From Paenibacillus massiliensis subsp. panacisoli DSM 21345 (GTDB taxonomy: Bacteria; Bacillota; Bacilli; Paenibacillales; Paenibacillaceae), in contig NZ_AUFO01000030.1 of NCBI RefSeq assembly GCF_000426545.1, forward strand, positions 1 through 64,000: a stretch of 64,000 nt of DNA, in the 5' to 3' direction. Position numbers and translations under genes: made by a program. Below, piece after piece: positions 42,569 through 51,821 of the stretch (position 1 is its first letter; each line of letters begins with the position of its first letter). The notes beneath the pieces are model-generated. The model was given only the letters and a program-made list of their open reading frames with translations. It made no database searches and had not been told where the DNA came from.

Positions 42569-44545
42569 ATGGCGAGATTCAGTTATCCCCTTAGCGAGAC
42601 ATGGAAATTCCAAGCTGACCCTACGAGCGAAGGAAGCATGCAGAAATGGTATGAGCGTGGGCTTCCAGATGCTCAAGAAGTCAGCATCCCACACACCTGG
42701 AACGTACAGGCAGGGCTGGAGGAGTTCAGAGGTACAGGCTGGTATTCCTATTCCGTATTCGGTCAGCCGGAATGGGAAGGGCAGCTGCTCCGATTACAAT
42801 TCGATGCTGTCTACCGGGATGCCACGGTCTGGGTGAATGGGCAGCATGCAGGTGAGCATGCCAATGCCGGTTACACCTCCTTTGTATTGGATGTGTCAGG
42901 ACTTATTACTCCTGGTAAAGACAATTTGATCGTGGTATCAGTCAATAATGAGAACAGCATGACAGCGCTTCCGTTAAGCAATAGCTTCGATTGGTCTGAT
43001 GATGGCGGAATTATTCGCGGCGTATCACTGATCGTCACAGGACAGTATGCGATGGATTATACCAAGCTCAAGGCTGTACCCGTATTTACGGATGAGGGCA
43101 ATAGTGCTGCCTATGGTGTATTATCTGGTGATGTTTTTTTAACTACGGAGAAATCCGCTGTGTTGGACGTACCTTTGATCATGAAGATAGGCATTTTCAG
43201 AGAAGACAGTCTTATTGCTCAGCAAGAAATCGAGGTAAGATCGAAGGGGAATCCAGTACAGCTACCCGAGATCCGGGTAGAGCAACCGCACTTGTGGCAT
43301 TTTGATCATCCTCACCTGTATACCGTCTCCATCTCTTTAACATGCCAAGGACTCATGACCGATGAATGGAAGGGAACCATAGGCTTTAGGGAGATTCAAG
43401 CACAAGGTCATCTGCTGCTATTGAATCGAGAGCCTGTGCGATTAATGGGGGTAGAGTGGATGCCAGGGTCGCATCCAGATCACGGAATGGCAGAGACGGA
43501 AGAGCAATGGATTGAGATGCTTGAGCATATCAAGCATGCGAATTGCGTAATTACGCGTTTTCATTGGCAGCAGGACAGCAAGCTTCTGGACTGGTGTGAT
43601 CGTCATGGCTTACTTGTGCAGGAGGAGATTCCGCATTGGCAGACACCGGCAGATCCTGATGATACCTGGCTGGAGCGCTCCATACAGCACGCCTCAGAGA
43701 TGATTAATCGCCATTATAACCATCCTTGTATTTATGCCTGGGGGTTAGGTAATGAGGTCAATGGACAGTCTCCAGCTACGGTTCACTTTTTCAGGAAGCT
43801 AAAATCACTGGTGCACGAAATGGATGATACAAGATTCATTAACTACGTATCTAATACGGTGCATGAGAATCCTGGGCTAGATGCAACCGGGGTGGGCGAT
43901 CTAATTATGTGGAATGATTATATTGGAACATGGCATGGGGAGCTAGACCGCCCTGCCGTCATTCGGAGCATAAGCGAGGACTATCCTGATCAACCCATTA
44001 TTGTAGCGGAATTCGGATTGTGTGAACCAGCATTTTCAGGTGGAGATGCACGACGTGGAGAGATTCTGGTAGAGAATACCCTGGAGTACCGCAAGCACCC
44101 TGGCATTGCAGCACTCATCTATTTCAGCCTGAACGACTATCGTACGCAAATGGGTGAGGATGGAGAAGGAAGACTTCGACAGCGTATACATGGCTCTATG
44201 GATTGCTACGGGATGCCTAAGCCGTCCTATGAGGTGCTGAGAGAATTGGGCTCTCCATTGGAACTAAGGGCTGTCTGCAAGCCGGAAAAGGATGAGCTAG
44301 AGCTAAACATTACCATTCGTGACAGTATTCCTAGCTACACTTTGACGGGGTATACACTAACAGTACATGAACCAGGTGGAGGGAACACGAGCATTACACT
44401 TCCTAGCATGTTGCCAGGCAAGAGCTATGTAGTGAGTCTCGACGGCATCGCTACAGACCATTGGCAACAAAGCTTGATTCAGATTCAGAGGCCAACTGGC
44501 TTCTCTGTAGTGTATGGTGAGCTGATTGAATTTATGGATATATGA
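42569..44545 (+). CDS. GH2 beta-glycosidase (beta-galactosidase/glucuronidase-like)
   Basis: 658 residues. A jelly-roll sugar-binding domain (FRGTGWYSYSVFGQPEWEGQ, DATVWVNGQHAGEH), an Ig-like domain, and a TIM barrel with acid/base E396 in WGLGNEVNG and nucleophile E481 in VAEFGLCEPAF. It lacks any signal peptide, so it is cytoplasmic. It is shorter than LacZ (about 1000 residues) and near beta-glucuronidase length. The ATG follows GGAGGAAATC. A convergent AraC regulator is 310 bp downstream; substrate specificity cannot be read off. Confidence 0.9.
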   Translation: MARFSYPLSETWKFQADPTSEGSMQKWYERGLPDAQEVSIPHTWNVQAGLEEFRGTGWYSYSVFGQPEWEGQLLRLQFDAVYRDATVWVNGQHAGEHANAGYTSFVLDVSGLITPGKDNLIVVSVNNENSMTALPLSNSFDWSDDGGIIRGVSLIVTGQYAMDYTKLKAVPVFTDEGNSAAYGVLSGDVFLTTEKSAVLDVPLIMKIGIFREDSLIAQQEIEVRSKGNPVQLPEIRVEQPHLWHFDHPHLYTVSISLTCQGLMTDEWKGTIGFREIQAQGHLLLLNREPVRLMGVEWMPGSHPDHGMAETEEQWIEMLEHIKHANCVITRFHWQQDSKLLDWCDRHGLLVQEEIPHWQTPADPDDTWLERSIQHASEMINRHYNHPCIYAWGLGNEVNGQSPATVHFFRKLKSLVHEMDDTRFINYVSNTVHENPGLDATGVGDLIMWNDYIGTWHGELDRPAVIRSISEDYPDQPIIVAEFGLCEPAFSGGDARRGEILVENTLEYRKHPGIAALIYFSLNDYRTQMGEDGEGRLRQRIHGSMDCYGMPKPSYEVLRELGSPLELRAVCKPEKDELELNITIRDSIPSYTLTGYTLTVHEPGGGNTSITLPSMLPGKSYVVSLDGIATDHWQQSLIQIQRPTGFSVVYGELIEFMDI

Positions 44546-44656
44546 GAAATGAGAACGGGGTAACCCTCGTAGATATAGTATTACTTTTCATTGGTTAACT
44601 CGTGACATAACTTGACTCAGTAATTCACTGTTTACACTCGTCTACACCGGCATAAG

Positions 44657-44712
44657 CGCCCCGTGGAACAGATTTTGGTGACCGCCAAGTCTATTCTACG
44701 GGGCTATTTTTA
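44657..44712 (+). terminator. Terminator of the GH2 gene
   Basis: GCCCCGTGGAACAGA...TCTATTCTACGGGGC followed by TATTTTT, with an inner TTGGTGACCGCCAA. The rest of 44546-44853 has no gene. Confidence 0.7.
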
Positions 44713-44853
44713 ATGGATAGAATGTATATGTTTTCAGCGGAGCTGAGCCATTCGATTATCGCAAGAAGAACATTCACTAAAGGCGGTCTGTCTCCTGTGA
44801 AAGTACTTCGAAAGACGTTTTTCTTTTGCTTAAAGGATAACTTATATAAGTGA

Positions 44854-45708
44854 TCAGGACTGCTCCCGATGCTGCTTGCGGAAATGGGAAGGCGTTACTC
44901 CATAATAGGAAGCGAATTGCCTTGAGAAATAGTCCGATGAATGAAAGCCCACATCCAGTGCAATCTCGGTGATAGGACGGAATGTATATTGCAGGAGCTT
45001 CTCGGCTTGTCTGAGTCTGTACTTCATCAAGGTCTCAATAATCGAATCCCCTACCTGCTCTTTGAAGAGGTGCGAGAGTCTCGACGGGGAAAGACAGACT
45101 TTGTGCGCCAGCTCCTTGATCGGATGATCCTCTGCGTACTGCTCCACAAGGATATTGAGAACCTCCCGAATGCGGGGGTCCAATGCTTTCTTGTCGGACT
45201 GTAGCCCGGAGAGCAACAGAATGATCTCTTCCAGAGCGTTGAGCGTGAGCTCATCTCGTAGCAATGCAAATGGGTCCAGGCGGTAGGAAAGCACACGGCG
45301 AAACGCCGATTCGATGGAAGCGCGGGTGCTCTTATCAGTAATATTGATCTGATATACAGGTCCATCCGTATTGCTGGAAGGCATCCAATCGATCCAGGTG
45401 ATGCGCGGGATGAAATGAGCCCACATTTTCTCCCAGATCATGTCTTCCGTCGTGAAATATTCTTGCGGTGTTCCTGGAGAGAGGAGGGTAACTGTGCCTG
45501 GGACACACTCCAGATAGCCTCCGTTACCATTCCGAATCCGGCCTTGGCCTGACAGCGTGTACATAACTAGCCAGTCCTTGGTGCCCTCGGGGCGATGGCA
45601 CTTATATCCGTAGGGTTCACGATAAAGATCGGACACCAGGATACCGGGTGGATGGGGCGCTTGTTTATGTGATCTGGGGACAGCAGGATAGTCAGGTTTA
45701 ATAGCCAT
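44854..45708 (-). CDS. AraC-family regulator with N-terminal cupin
   Basis: 284 residues. The AraC-binding cupin (WLVMYTLSGQGRIRNGNGG, VTLLSPGTPQEYFT) leads to two HTH motifs: IKELAHKVCLSPSRLSHLFK and PITEIALDVGFHSSDYFSRQF, ending with the conserved GVTPSHFRK. ATG at 45706-45708 follows AAAGGAATGAT; the longer frame to 45762 lacks a ribosome site. It is likely a sugar-responsive activator of nearby carbohydrate genes such as the GH2 gene or the transporter lipoprotein at 46160. Confidence 0.9.
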   Translation of the reverse strand: MAIKPDYPAVPRSHKQAPHPPGILVSDLYREPYGYKCHRPEGTKDWLVMYTLSGQGRIRNGNGGYLECVPGTVTLLSPGTPQEYFTTEDMIWEKMWAHFIPRITWIDWMPSSNTDGPVYQINITDKSTRASIESAFRRVLSYRLDPFALLRDELTLNALEEIILLLSGLQSDKKALDPRIREVLNILVEQYAEDHPIKELAHKVCLSPSRLSHLFKEQVGDSIIETLMKYRLRQAEKLLQYTFRPITEIALDVGFHSSDYFSRQFASYYGVTPSHFRKQHREQS

Positions 45709-45805
45709 ATTATCATTCCTTTCCGATCTCTCCAATCTTACAATTAGAAGTATATACAGCACAATAGATGATCGCTATATTGCCAAAAGCTGTTGGGAGG
45801 AAGGA

Positions 45806-45913
45806 ATGGACTACATGCACTTAACCACACAGCATGATTGTACGGTTATTGCCTTAGATGGCAATGGGCTTATATATTGGACTATGCATGTTCATAATTT
45901 TGTCTATAAGTAA
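45806..45913 (+). CDS. Possible 35-residue small protein
   Basis: ATG preceded by GGGAGGAAGGA encodes MDYMHLTTQHDCTVIALDGN, then GLIYWTMHVHNFVYK and TAA. The ribosome site and an immediate terminator (45933) support translation, but I recognise no family. It could be a relic, since the terminator belongs to the family that follows relics A and B. The remaining DNA in 45709-46159 holds the terminator and a cre-like site only. Confidence 0.35.
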   Translation: MDYMHLTTQHDCTVIALDGNGLIYWTMHVHNFVYK

Positions 45914-45932
45914 TAGTCGTATCGTATACTTT

Positions 45933-45966
45933 GGCTTCATCAGCTCTTGCTGGTGGAGCTTTTTTA
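45933..45966 (+). terminator. Terminator, same family as 2416 and 5953
   Basis: GCTTCATCAGC-tctt-GCTGGTGGAGC followed by six T; 11-bp stem. Confidence 0.8.
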
Positions 45967-46112
45967 TTGAGCAAGGATTCGAATGTGGTTGTAGCCCGGC
46001 AAAAACAACTTGTTCGTCGTGAGCAAGAAGCGATTTCATTATAAAAATTGAATAGTTTTCTAAGTAAGTTCTATACTTTTTTAGGTCACTGAGAATGAGG
46101 CTTCTTGTTATA

Positions 46113-46128
46113 TTGAAAGGGCTTACAA
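46113..46128. promoter_or_regulatory. cre-like site upstream of a sugar-binding lipoprotein gene
   Basis: TTGAAAGGGCTTACAA resembles the CcpA site TGAAAGCGCTTTCA with a changed central C. It is 32 bp before the start, where catabolite repression would act. Confidence 0.4.
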
Positions 46129-46159
46129 AAATATCCAAAACTAAGGGGGATTCAGCCAA

Positions 46160-47824
46160 ATGTTTAGAAATAAGCTACTAAATGTCTGCCTAGCCGTTCT
46201 GTTCATGCTTGTTGGTTGCAGCAAGGAGGCAACCCCAGCCACATCGACCACCGATGGAAGTGAGAGTCAAGCGGTTACCTTTACCTATTATCATTTTGCA
46301 CCTGGAAACAGAGATATATTAGCTAGCGAGACAACGATTGGAAAGGAGCTTCAAAAACAGACTGGCGTAGACTGGAAGCTGGAGTACCTGGTTGGTGACA
46401 GCTCTACCAAAGCAGGTGTTATGATCGCTAGCGGAGATTACCCGGATATTATTAGCTCAAGTGGTGAGATGGATAAGTTGCTTGGTGCAGGCGCATATAT
46501 TCCATTGGATGATTTGATTGAAAAGCATGGTCCTAATATTAAGCGCGTGTACGGTCCCTATTTTGACAAGATGAGACAGAAGGATGGCGCTATCTATACA
46601 TTGCCTTACACGGCCAATATGGGTGAGTATATCGGATCTCCTAACATCAGTGGCGGAGCATTCTGGATTCAGCGAGCTGTATTGAAAGCATTCGATTATC
46701 CGAAGATCACTACGCTGGATGAGTATTTTGACCTAATCAAACGTTATAAGGAGAAATATCCGAAGGTGGACGGCCTCGACACGATCGGATTTGTTTCCCT
46801 TGCAGGTGTTACTAATAACTTCTTTACGCTGCAGAATCCGGCCATGCATCTGGCTGGTTATCCTAACGACGGAAGCGTCATTGTAGATATGAACACTCAC
46901 GATGCAAAGCTTGTAGCAGGAACAGACTATCAGAAAAGATGGATTCAGAAGCTGAACGAGATCCATGCTCAGGGATTACTTGATCCAGAATCTTTTACTA
47001 TGAATAAGGATCAGTATTTAGCCAAACTGACCTCTGGTCGTGTGCTGGGGTATTTCAATTACGAATGGCAGGTGGGCGATGCCAACAAAAATTTATTAAG
47101 TGCAGGTATTGATGATAAACGGTATGCTCCTCTACCCATTGTATTTGACAAAGGCATCAAAGACCAATATATAGATCCTCCAGGCTTCGTGAACAACTAC
47201 GGGATCGGCATTTCGGTCAAAGCTAAGGATCCAGTCCGTATTATCCAGTATTTTGATACTTTACTAAAGGAGGAAAACCAGGTACTTGTTCAATGGGGAA
47301 TTCGGGATCAAACGTACAGTGTAGACGAGAATGGTCGTTACTATTATAAAAATGACGAGCAGCGTAGATATCATGATGATCCTGAGCTAAGACGCACCTT
47401 TGGTTTCTCTTATTTTGGCGCATATTGGCCGCGTTACGGTGATAATTCGACCTTGACGGATGGTAACGCTTATAATCCCGGGAATCAGCCAGAGGCTGCA
47501 TCGTTTTCATATACCGAGGGAGACAAAAAGCTTCTGGATGCATATGGTGTAAATACCTTTAGCGAGCTATTTGCCAAACCGGAAGAGCGCCCGTGGTTTC
47601 CAGCTTGGTCTATTGAGTTGGCTCAGGGCTCTCCAGAGCAGATCTTTATCACGAGGTCTGATGATCTGCAAATGAAGTACCTTCCTAAGCTGATCATGGA
47701 GTCTACAAGCAATTTCGAGAAGATATGGCTCGAATATACGAATGAGCTTAATAAATTGGACAAAATCACATATGAAGAGACTATTAACCAAGTGGTTAAA
47801 GATCGAATAGCTGGGAAATGGTAA
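46160..47824 (+). CDS. Extracellular solute-binding lipoprotein (sugar ABC transporter)
   Basis: 554 residues. The lipobox VGC near residue 20 gives membrane anchoring. The mature protein has the large two-lobe layout of LipO-type binding proteins (TTIGKELQKQTGVDWKLEYL, ASGDYPDIISSSGEMDKLLG, FDYPKITTLDEYFDLIKRYK). AAGGGGGATT precedes the ATG. It lacks adjacent permease genes, so its partner permeases are elsewhere. It probably binds oligosaccharides. The cre-like site suggests carbon regulation. Confidence 0.87.
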   Translation: MFRNKLLNVCLAVLFMLVGCSKEATPATSTTDGSESQAVTFTYYHFAPGNRDILASETTIGKELQKQTGVDWKLEYLVGDSSTKAGVMIASGDYPDIISSSGEMDKLLGAGAYIPLDDLIEKHGPNIKRVYGPYFDKMRQKDGAIYTLPYTANMGEYIGSPNISGGAFWIQRAVLKAFDYPKITTLDEYFDLIKRYKEKYPKVDGLDTIGFVSLAGVTNNFFTLQNPAMHLAGYPNDGSVIVDMNTHDAKLVAGTDYQKRWIQKLNEIHAQGLLDPESFTMNKDQYLAKLTSGRVLGYFNYEWQVGDANKNLLSAGIDDKRYAPLPIVFDKGIKDQYIDPPGFVNNYGIGISVKAKDPVRIIQYFDTLLKEENQVLVQWGIRDQTYSVDENGRYYYKNDEQRRYHDDPELRRTFGFSYFGAYWPRYGDNSTLTDGNAYNPGNQPEAASFSYTEGDKKLLDAYGVNTFSELFAKPEERPWFPAWSIELAQGSPEQIFITRSDDLQMKYLPKLIMESTSNFEKIWLEYTNELNKLDKITYEETINQVVKDRIAGKW

Positions 47825-47938
47825 TGGCCTTGTATTTATACCAGATTGAATATTGAGTGAACCTAACTCCACTAACTCCACATAAAAATAATGGAACCCG
47901 GGGATACTTTTATCAAATTCTCCAGTGGAGTGAAATGA

Positions 47939-49057
47939 ATGGATAGTTCCTTTTCGAAAATAAAAGCATCCGGAGTTGTCATGGTTGTCATGAACAGCAT
48001 GTTGGGGGCTGGAATATTGACGCTTCCCCGGACTATTAGCCAAGCGGTGGGCACGCCTGATGCCTGGATCTCCATAATCCTATCAGGTCTGATGGTTACG
48101 GGAATAGGCCTCCTACTGGTTTTTTTGTGCAGAAAATTCCCCGGAAAGACGGTATTTGAGTTCATTCCCGAGATTATTGGGAAATGGCTTTCTTATTTAC
48201 TCGGGATTTTTATTATTTTGTATTTTACAATTCTTTGTTCCTTTGAGATTAGGGTCATGGCAGAGATTACGGATATGTATTTGCTGGATCGTACGCCGAC
48301 CTGGGCCAGCATTATGGTGATCATGTGGGTTGGGATCTATATGATTACGGGTGGCATTACGGTGATGATACGGGTATTTGCAATTATTTTACCGATTACA
48401 TTAGCACTGTTTCTTCTTGTCATGCTACTTAGCAGCCAGACGTTTGAATTGAACCATCTCAGACCGGTATTAGGCCAAGGTATCGTGCCTGTGCTAAAAG
48501 GAATCAAGCCATCGTTTCTGTCATATTCGGGATATGAAGTTGTTCTGATCACGACGGCATACATGGCCAATATCAAGGATAGCAATAAAGCAGTATACAC
48601 CAGCATATCTATTGTTACCTTAATTTATCTGGTTACCATTATTATGGTGATAGGGAGCCTGTCTCTTGAGGGAGCTGAGGCAAGGACTTGGCCGACCTTT
48701 GATATGGTCAGAAGCTTTGAGATGGAGGGTTTTCTTTTTGAGCGCTTTGAATCCCAGTTTCTTATCTTTTGGTTAGTACAGATCTTTGCCACTTATGTCT
48801 TCAAGCACTATTTCGCATCTGTGGGTATTCGAGATATATTTGGAATTAAGAAAATAAAGACCATACAGTTCATTCTACTACCCGTGCTGTATATCATTTC
48901 CTATTTGCCGAAGGATTTGGATCAGACCCTGGCGTTAGGAGATCTACTGGGGGATGTATCTGTCCTTTTGTTCGGGATCATCCCGGTCATGCTGTTGATC
49001 GTCAGCTTTATCAGGAAAAGGGGAGAGAGCAAGCCTCGTAGGTCCAAGACATCCTAG
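47939..49057 (+). CDS. GerAB-type spore germination permease
   Basis: 372 residues, about ten helices, of the endospore germination permease family within the APC superfamily. Typical features: MNSMLGAGILTLPRTISQAV, VFEFIPEIIGKWLSYLLG, and the late PKDLDQTLALGDLLG segment. In a complete receptor it sits with GerAA and GerAC in the inner spore membrane and forms part of the germinant-binding unit. Here no A or C subunit is adjacent, so it is an orphan B subunit. GTGGAG precedes the ATG. Confidence 0.88.
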   Translation: MDSSFSKIKASGVVMVVMNSMLGAGILTLPRTISQAVGTPDAWISIILSGLMVTGIGLLLVFLCRKFPGKTVFEFIPEIIGKWLSYLLGIFIILYFTILCSFEIRVMAEITDMYLLDRTPTWASIMVIMWVGIYMITGGITVMIRVFAIILPITLALFLLVMLLSSQTFELNHLRPVLGQGIVPVLKGIKPSFLSYSGYEVVLITTAYMANIKDSNKAVYTSISIVTLIYLVTIIMVIGSLSLEGAEARTWPTFDMVRSFEMEGFLFERFESQFLIFWLVQIFATYVFKHYFASVGIRDIFGIKKIKTIQFILLPVLYIISYLPKDLDQTLALGDLLGDVSVLLFGIIPVMLLIVSFIRKRGESKPRRSKTS

Positions 49058-49166
49058 GCGTGTACAAAATATACGTGCCCAACAGAGAGTCATTGCATAA
49101 ACTCGAAGCAAGCACTATTTAGCTGTGATACTTGTCCATGAATGTCCTCCCACATACTCGACCTTC

Positions 49167-49194
49167 AGGGATGGTTTATACCGTCCCTTGATTG
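49167..49194 (+). terminator. Possible terminator of the GerAB gene
   Basis: AGGGATGGT-ttat-ACCGTCCCT followed by TGATTGT; good stem, weak T tract. Confidence 0.45.
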
Positions 49195-49245
49195 TAGTAT
49201 CATACATACTAGAAAAAGGTGGAGAGAAGTGGGGAACAGGACAGG

Positions 49246-49881
49246 ATGAGAAATACAGATAGTCAGAGGAAACAGATGCACCACAATAGGAAGAACACAG
49301 CTAACATTTGGCTGCATCAGTTCAAACGTTATCGGGCGTTGATCTTCATGCTGATCATTGCCGTAGCTTCGTTATTCAGTGTAGCGCTGCAGCACGAGGA
49401 AACAGGACGATCAGAAACAGATAAATGGACTGCTGGTGGGCGTGTTCCTGCTACATGGGTCAGGGCGGTAGATGGTGACACGTTCGTTGTCTCTATCGGA
49501 GGGAACGAAGAGAAGGTGCGTTTGCTGTTGATTGACACTCCTGAAAGCGTGAAGCCCAATACACCGGTGCAGCCATTTGCGAAGGAAGCTTCGGATTATA
49601 CGAAAAGTATGCTTGAGCAGGAAGAATTATCGCTTGAATTCGATGTGTCTGAACGAGATCGCTATGGACGACTGTTAGCCTATGCTTGGGTTGGAGACCG
49701 TATGCTGAATGAAATGCTACTGGAGGAAGGGTACGCCCGTGTCGCATACATCTATCCCCCTAATGTGAAATATGTGGACCGGTTCAAGGAGATTCAATCC
49801 GACGCCCAGAAGGCAGGAATCGGTATTTGGAGTATAGAGGATTATGTGCAGAAGGATGGCTTCCATCCAGATGGAAGGTAG
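49246..49881 (+). CDS. Membrane-anchored or secreted thermonuclease (SNase family)
   Basis: 211 residues. An N-terminal helix (ALIFMLIIAVASLFSVAL, about 33-50) is followed by the staphylococcal nuclease fold: VRAVDGDTFVV, KVRLLLIDTPES with the catalytic Arg and Asp, FDVSERDRYGRLLAYAWV with the Glu/Arg/Asp active-site set, and EEGYARVAYIYPP. It cleaves DNA and RNA in a calcium-dependent way outside the cell. I choose ATG at 49246 (AGGACAGG upstream); GTG at 49219 is an alternative. Confidence 0.9.
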   Translation: MRNTDSQRKQMHHNRKNTANIWLHQFKRYRALIFMLIIAVASLFSVALQHEETGRSETDKWTAGGRVPATWVRAVDGDTFVVSIGGNEEKVRLLLIDTPESVKPNTPVQPFAKEASDYTKSMLEQEELSLEFDVSERDRYGRLLAYAWVGDRMLNEMLLEEGYARVAYIYPPNVKYVDRFKEIQSDAQKAGIGIWSIEDYVQKDGFHPDGR

Positions 49882-49966
49882 TCAAGGAACAGAAGCTATC
49901 GCGAAGATATCTAGAATTACTGCAGGGTTGGAATAACCTAGCTGCTTGTGGTATGACGTAATACGA

Positions 49967-50004
49967 CAGCCTTCACTCCACTTGAGATAAGGGAGTGAAG
50001 GCTG
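49967..50004. terminator. Bidirectional terminator between the nuclease and xylanase genes
   Basis: CAGCCTTCACTCC-acttgagataag-GGAGTGAAGGCTG, perfect 13-bp stem. Confidence 0.85.
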
Positions 50005-50036
50005 TATTTGTCTTCGTACATCGACGTACAATTGTT

Positions 50037-51380
50037 TTATTTGGAATAAGTATCTTCTACCACGGTGTTCATCAGAGCTGCATCATCTAGATTCAGTGTA
50101 GCTGAACTTGTCAGATCGCCCACGAAGGTTGTGACGCTTCTGGCTGGCAGGTGGGCATAGAATGAGCCGCTGGATGCATTGAGTGTGGCTTCAGATGCCA
50201 TATTCCGATTGGCATCTGTGATCCATCGGGATAGTGTACCTGCCCTTCCATTTTGCAGGACGAAATTCTGATTGACGGCTGAATCCCCACGATTGATTGC
50301 TACGATAACGACTTTGTTGTTGCCTTTGTAAGCAGACACATGCACGTTCGTATCTGGATTCTTGGTCGCATCGACGCGCACATAGCCAGGACGGACGAAT
50401 TTCGAAAAATGAGCCATATTATAGCCACGCTTGCTGATGGTACCATCTTCTTTCATAGGACCGTATTGTCTGCGGATATACCACCATACATACGCTTGAA
50501 AATCGCCTTCTACCATGGCATTATGCATGTGATAGGAGACGTCCAGCGCTTCAGGCCAGCGGTCTGCCGAATTATTGTCACTATTAGGATAGTATACCTC
50601 GGTCATCCATAGCTCTTTGCCTGCTCCTTTTTGCTTAAAGAGGGGATAGGCAAAATTGCTGACCTGGGTTCCATACAGATGAGCGCCGAGGATATCCATA
50701 TTGGCAAGCGCCTGCGGATCATTCAGGATCGGGTCCGATATATTTTTAAGATATTGGAACGATTCAGGTGCCATGACCTTGCAATTGATGGAGCCGGCAT
50801 TTTCCTTCATGAAGCGAAGAATCTCCTGCGGAGTCCACCATGTCCAGTCATGAGCATAGTCGGGCTCGTTTTGCACCGAGATCGCATAGAGATCTACCCC
50901 GTTATTTTTCATATAAGTCACGAAATCATTAAGATGCTGTGCATAAGCAGCGTACTTGTCGTATCTGAGCCGCTTGGCATTGCTGTCACCGTTGCGATTG
51001 AAGGTCTCAATCATATCGCTTGGAGGATTCCAAGGGGAAGCGAAGACAATGGCGCCTTTTTCAATAGCTTTCTTAGCGGTGGCTACCTCGCGATTCCAGT
51101 TATTGCGATTGGAGTCTACGTAGATTCTCAGCACCGAGAAGCCTAACTGATTTTGTCCATTACCAAAAGCCGTCTCACGTTGGGATGCTGTCAGATCACC
51201 AGCCCATGCAGGGTGGTTGATGCCGCCAAAGCCGCGAATGACTTGCTTTTGCGCTGATAAATTAATGGTAGCATCACTTGCCGCAGACGCTGGATTAGGG
51301 GCAGGTACACTCAATAGTAGCGGTAATGCCGTCACGCAGGCCAATAGTGTGCAAATGGTCTTTTTTACCCGTGAAATCAT
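50037..51380 (-). CDS. xynC: Secreted GH30 glucuronoxylanase (XynC type)
   Basis: 447 residues. Signal peptide ending near ASAASD, then the GH30 subfamily 8 fold: QVIRGFGGINHPAW, LGFSVLRIYVDSN, the acid/base Glu in ISVQNEPDYAHDW, the nucleophile Glu in ELWMTEVYYPN, and the C-terminal beta-sandwich VSAYKGNNKVVIVAINRGDS. XynC-type enzymes cut xylan next to a methylglucuronate branch. It is about 25 residues longer than Bacillus XynC, with a C-terminal extension (NLDDAALMNTVVEDTYSK). GAGGAG is upstream of the ATG. Monocistronic. Confidence 0.92.
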   Translation of the reverse strand: MISRVKKTICTLLACVTALPLLLSVPAPNPASAASDATINLSAQKQVIRGFGGINHPAWAGDLTASQRETAFGNGQNQLGFSVLRIYVDSNRNNWNREVATAKKAIEKGAIVFASPWNPPSDMIETFNRNGDSNAKRLRYDKYAAYAQHLNDFVTYMKNNGVDLYAISVQNEPDYAHDWTWWTPQEILRFMKENAGSINCKVMAPESFQYLKNISDPILNDPQALANMDILGAHLYGTQVSNFAYPLFKQKGAGKELWMTEVYYPNSDNNSADRWPEALDVSYHMHNAMVEGDFQAYVWWYIRRQYGPMKEDGTISKRGYNMAHFSKFVRPGYVRVDATKNPDTNVHVSAYKGNNKVVIVAINRGDSAVNQNFVLQNGRAGTLSRWITDANRNMASEATLNASSGSFYAHLPARSVTTFVGDLTSSATLNLDDAALMNTVVEDTYSK

Positions 51381-51549
51381 GATCTCATCTCCTCATTAAT
51401 AAATAATTGCATAGCACCATACACTTTAGACATGCAGCTTCTGTAACAGTCTAAGCACACTTTCCGTGTACACCTTTATGAACTTGCCGCGACATTCTCC
51501 TTTCTCATAGCCCAATTCCTCATATAAGTAAGCGCTTTCTATTCTGTGT

Positions 51550-51576
51550 ATTATAATACTGAAATTGGTTATGCAA
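51550..51576 (-). promoter_or_regulatory. Possible xynC promoter
   Basis: TTGCAT (51571-51576) and TATAAT (51550-51555) on the minus strand, with a short 15-bp spacer; it would give a 5' leader of about 160 bases. The remainder of the 51381-51821 gap holds the terminator at 51734 and no gene. Confidence 0.35.
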
Positions 51577-51733
51577 AAAATCTAACACATATCATATTCG
51601 CCAAATATTCCCAAAAACCTTTATGTATAAGATATATTTTTTTTGTATTTCAATCCTTCCACTCATGAACAGTCATGATAAGGGATGTTAGAGAATGATA
51701 TGACGAGCATTGCTGGCTAACGTAGTCTATTGT

Positions 51734-51775
51734 AAAGGACTCCAGACCCAACTATACGTTGGTGGAGTCCTCTTC
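51734..51775 (-). terminator. Terminator of the glycan operon
   Basis: On the minus strand GAGGACTCCACCAAC...GTTGGGTCTGGAGTCC followed by TTTACA. It is located 45 bp beyond the glycosyltransferase stop. Confidence 0.7.
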
Positions 51776-51821
51776 TATTAATCAGCAATAATTAACTCTC
51801 AAATGCGACAGGATGGTGTGA

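Noticed and set aside
42462..42836. 124-codon ORF overlapping the GH2 start
   Set aside because: Out-of-frame overlap with the N-terminal domain of a clear GH2 enzyme, without a ribosome site.
49167..49194. Hairpin after GerAB as an operator for the nuclease gene
   Set aside because: Its position at the end of the preceding gene and simple stem-loop fit a terminator better.
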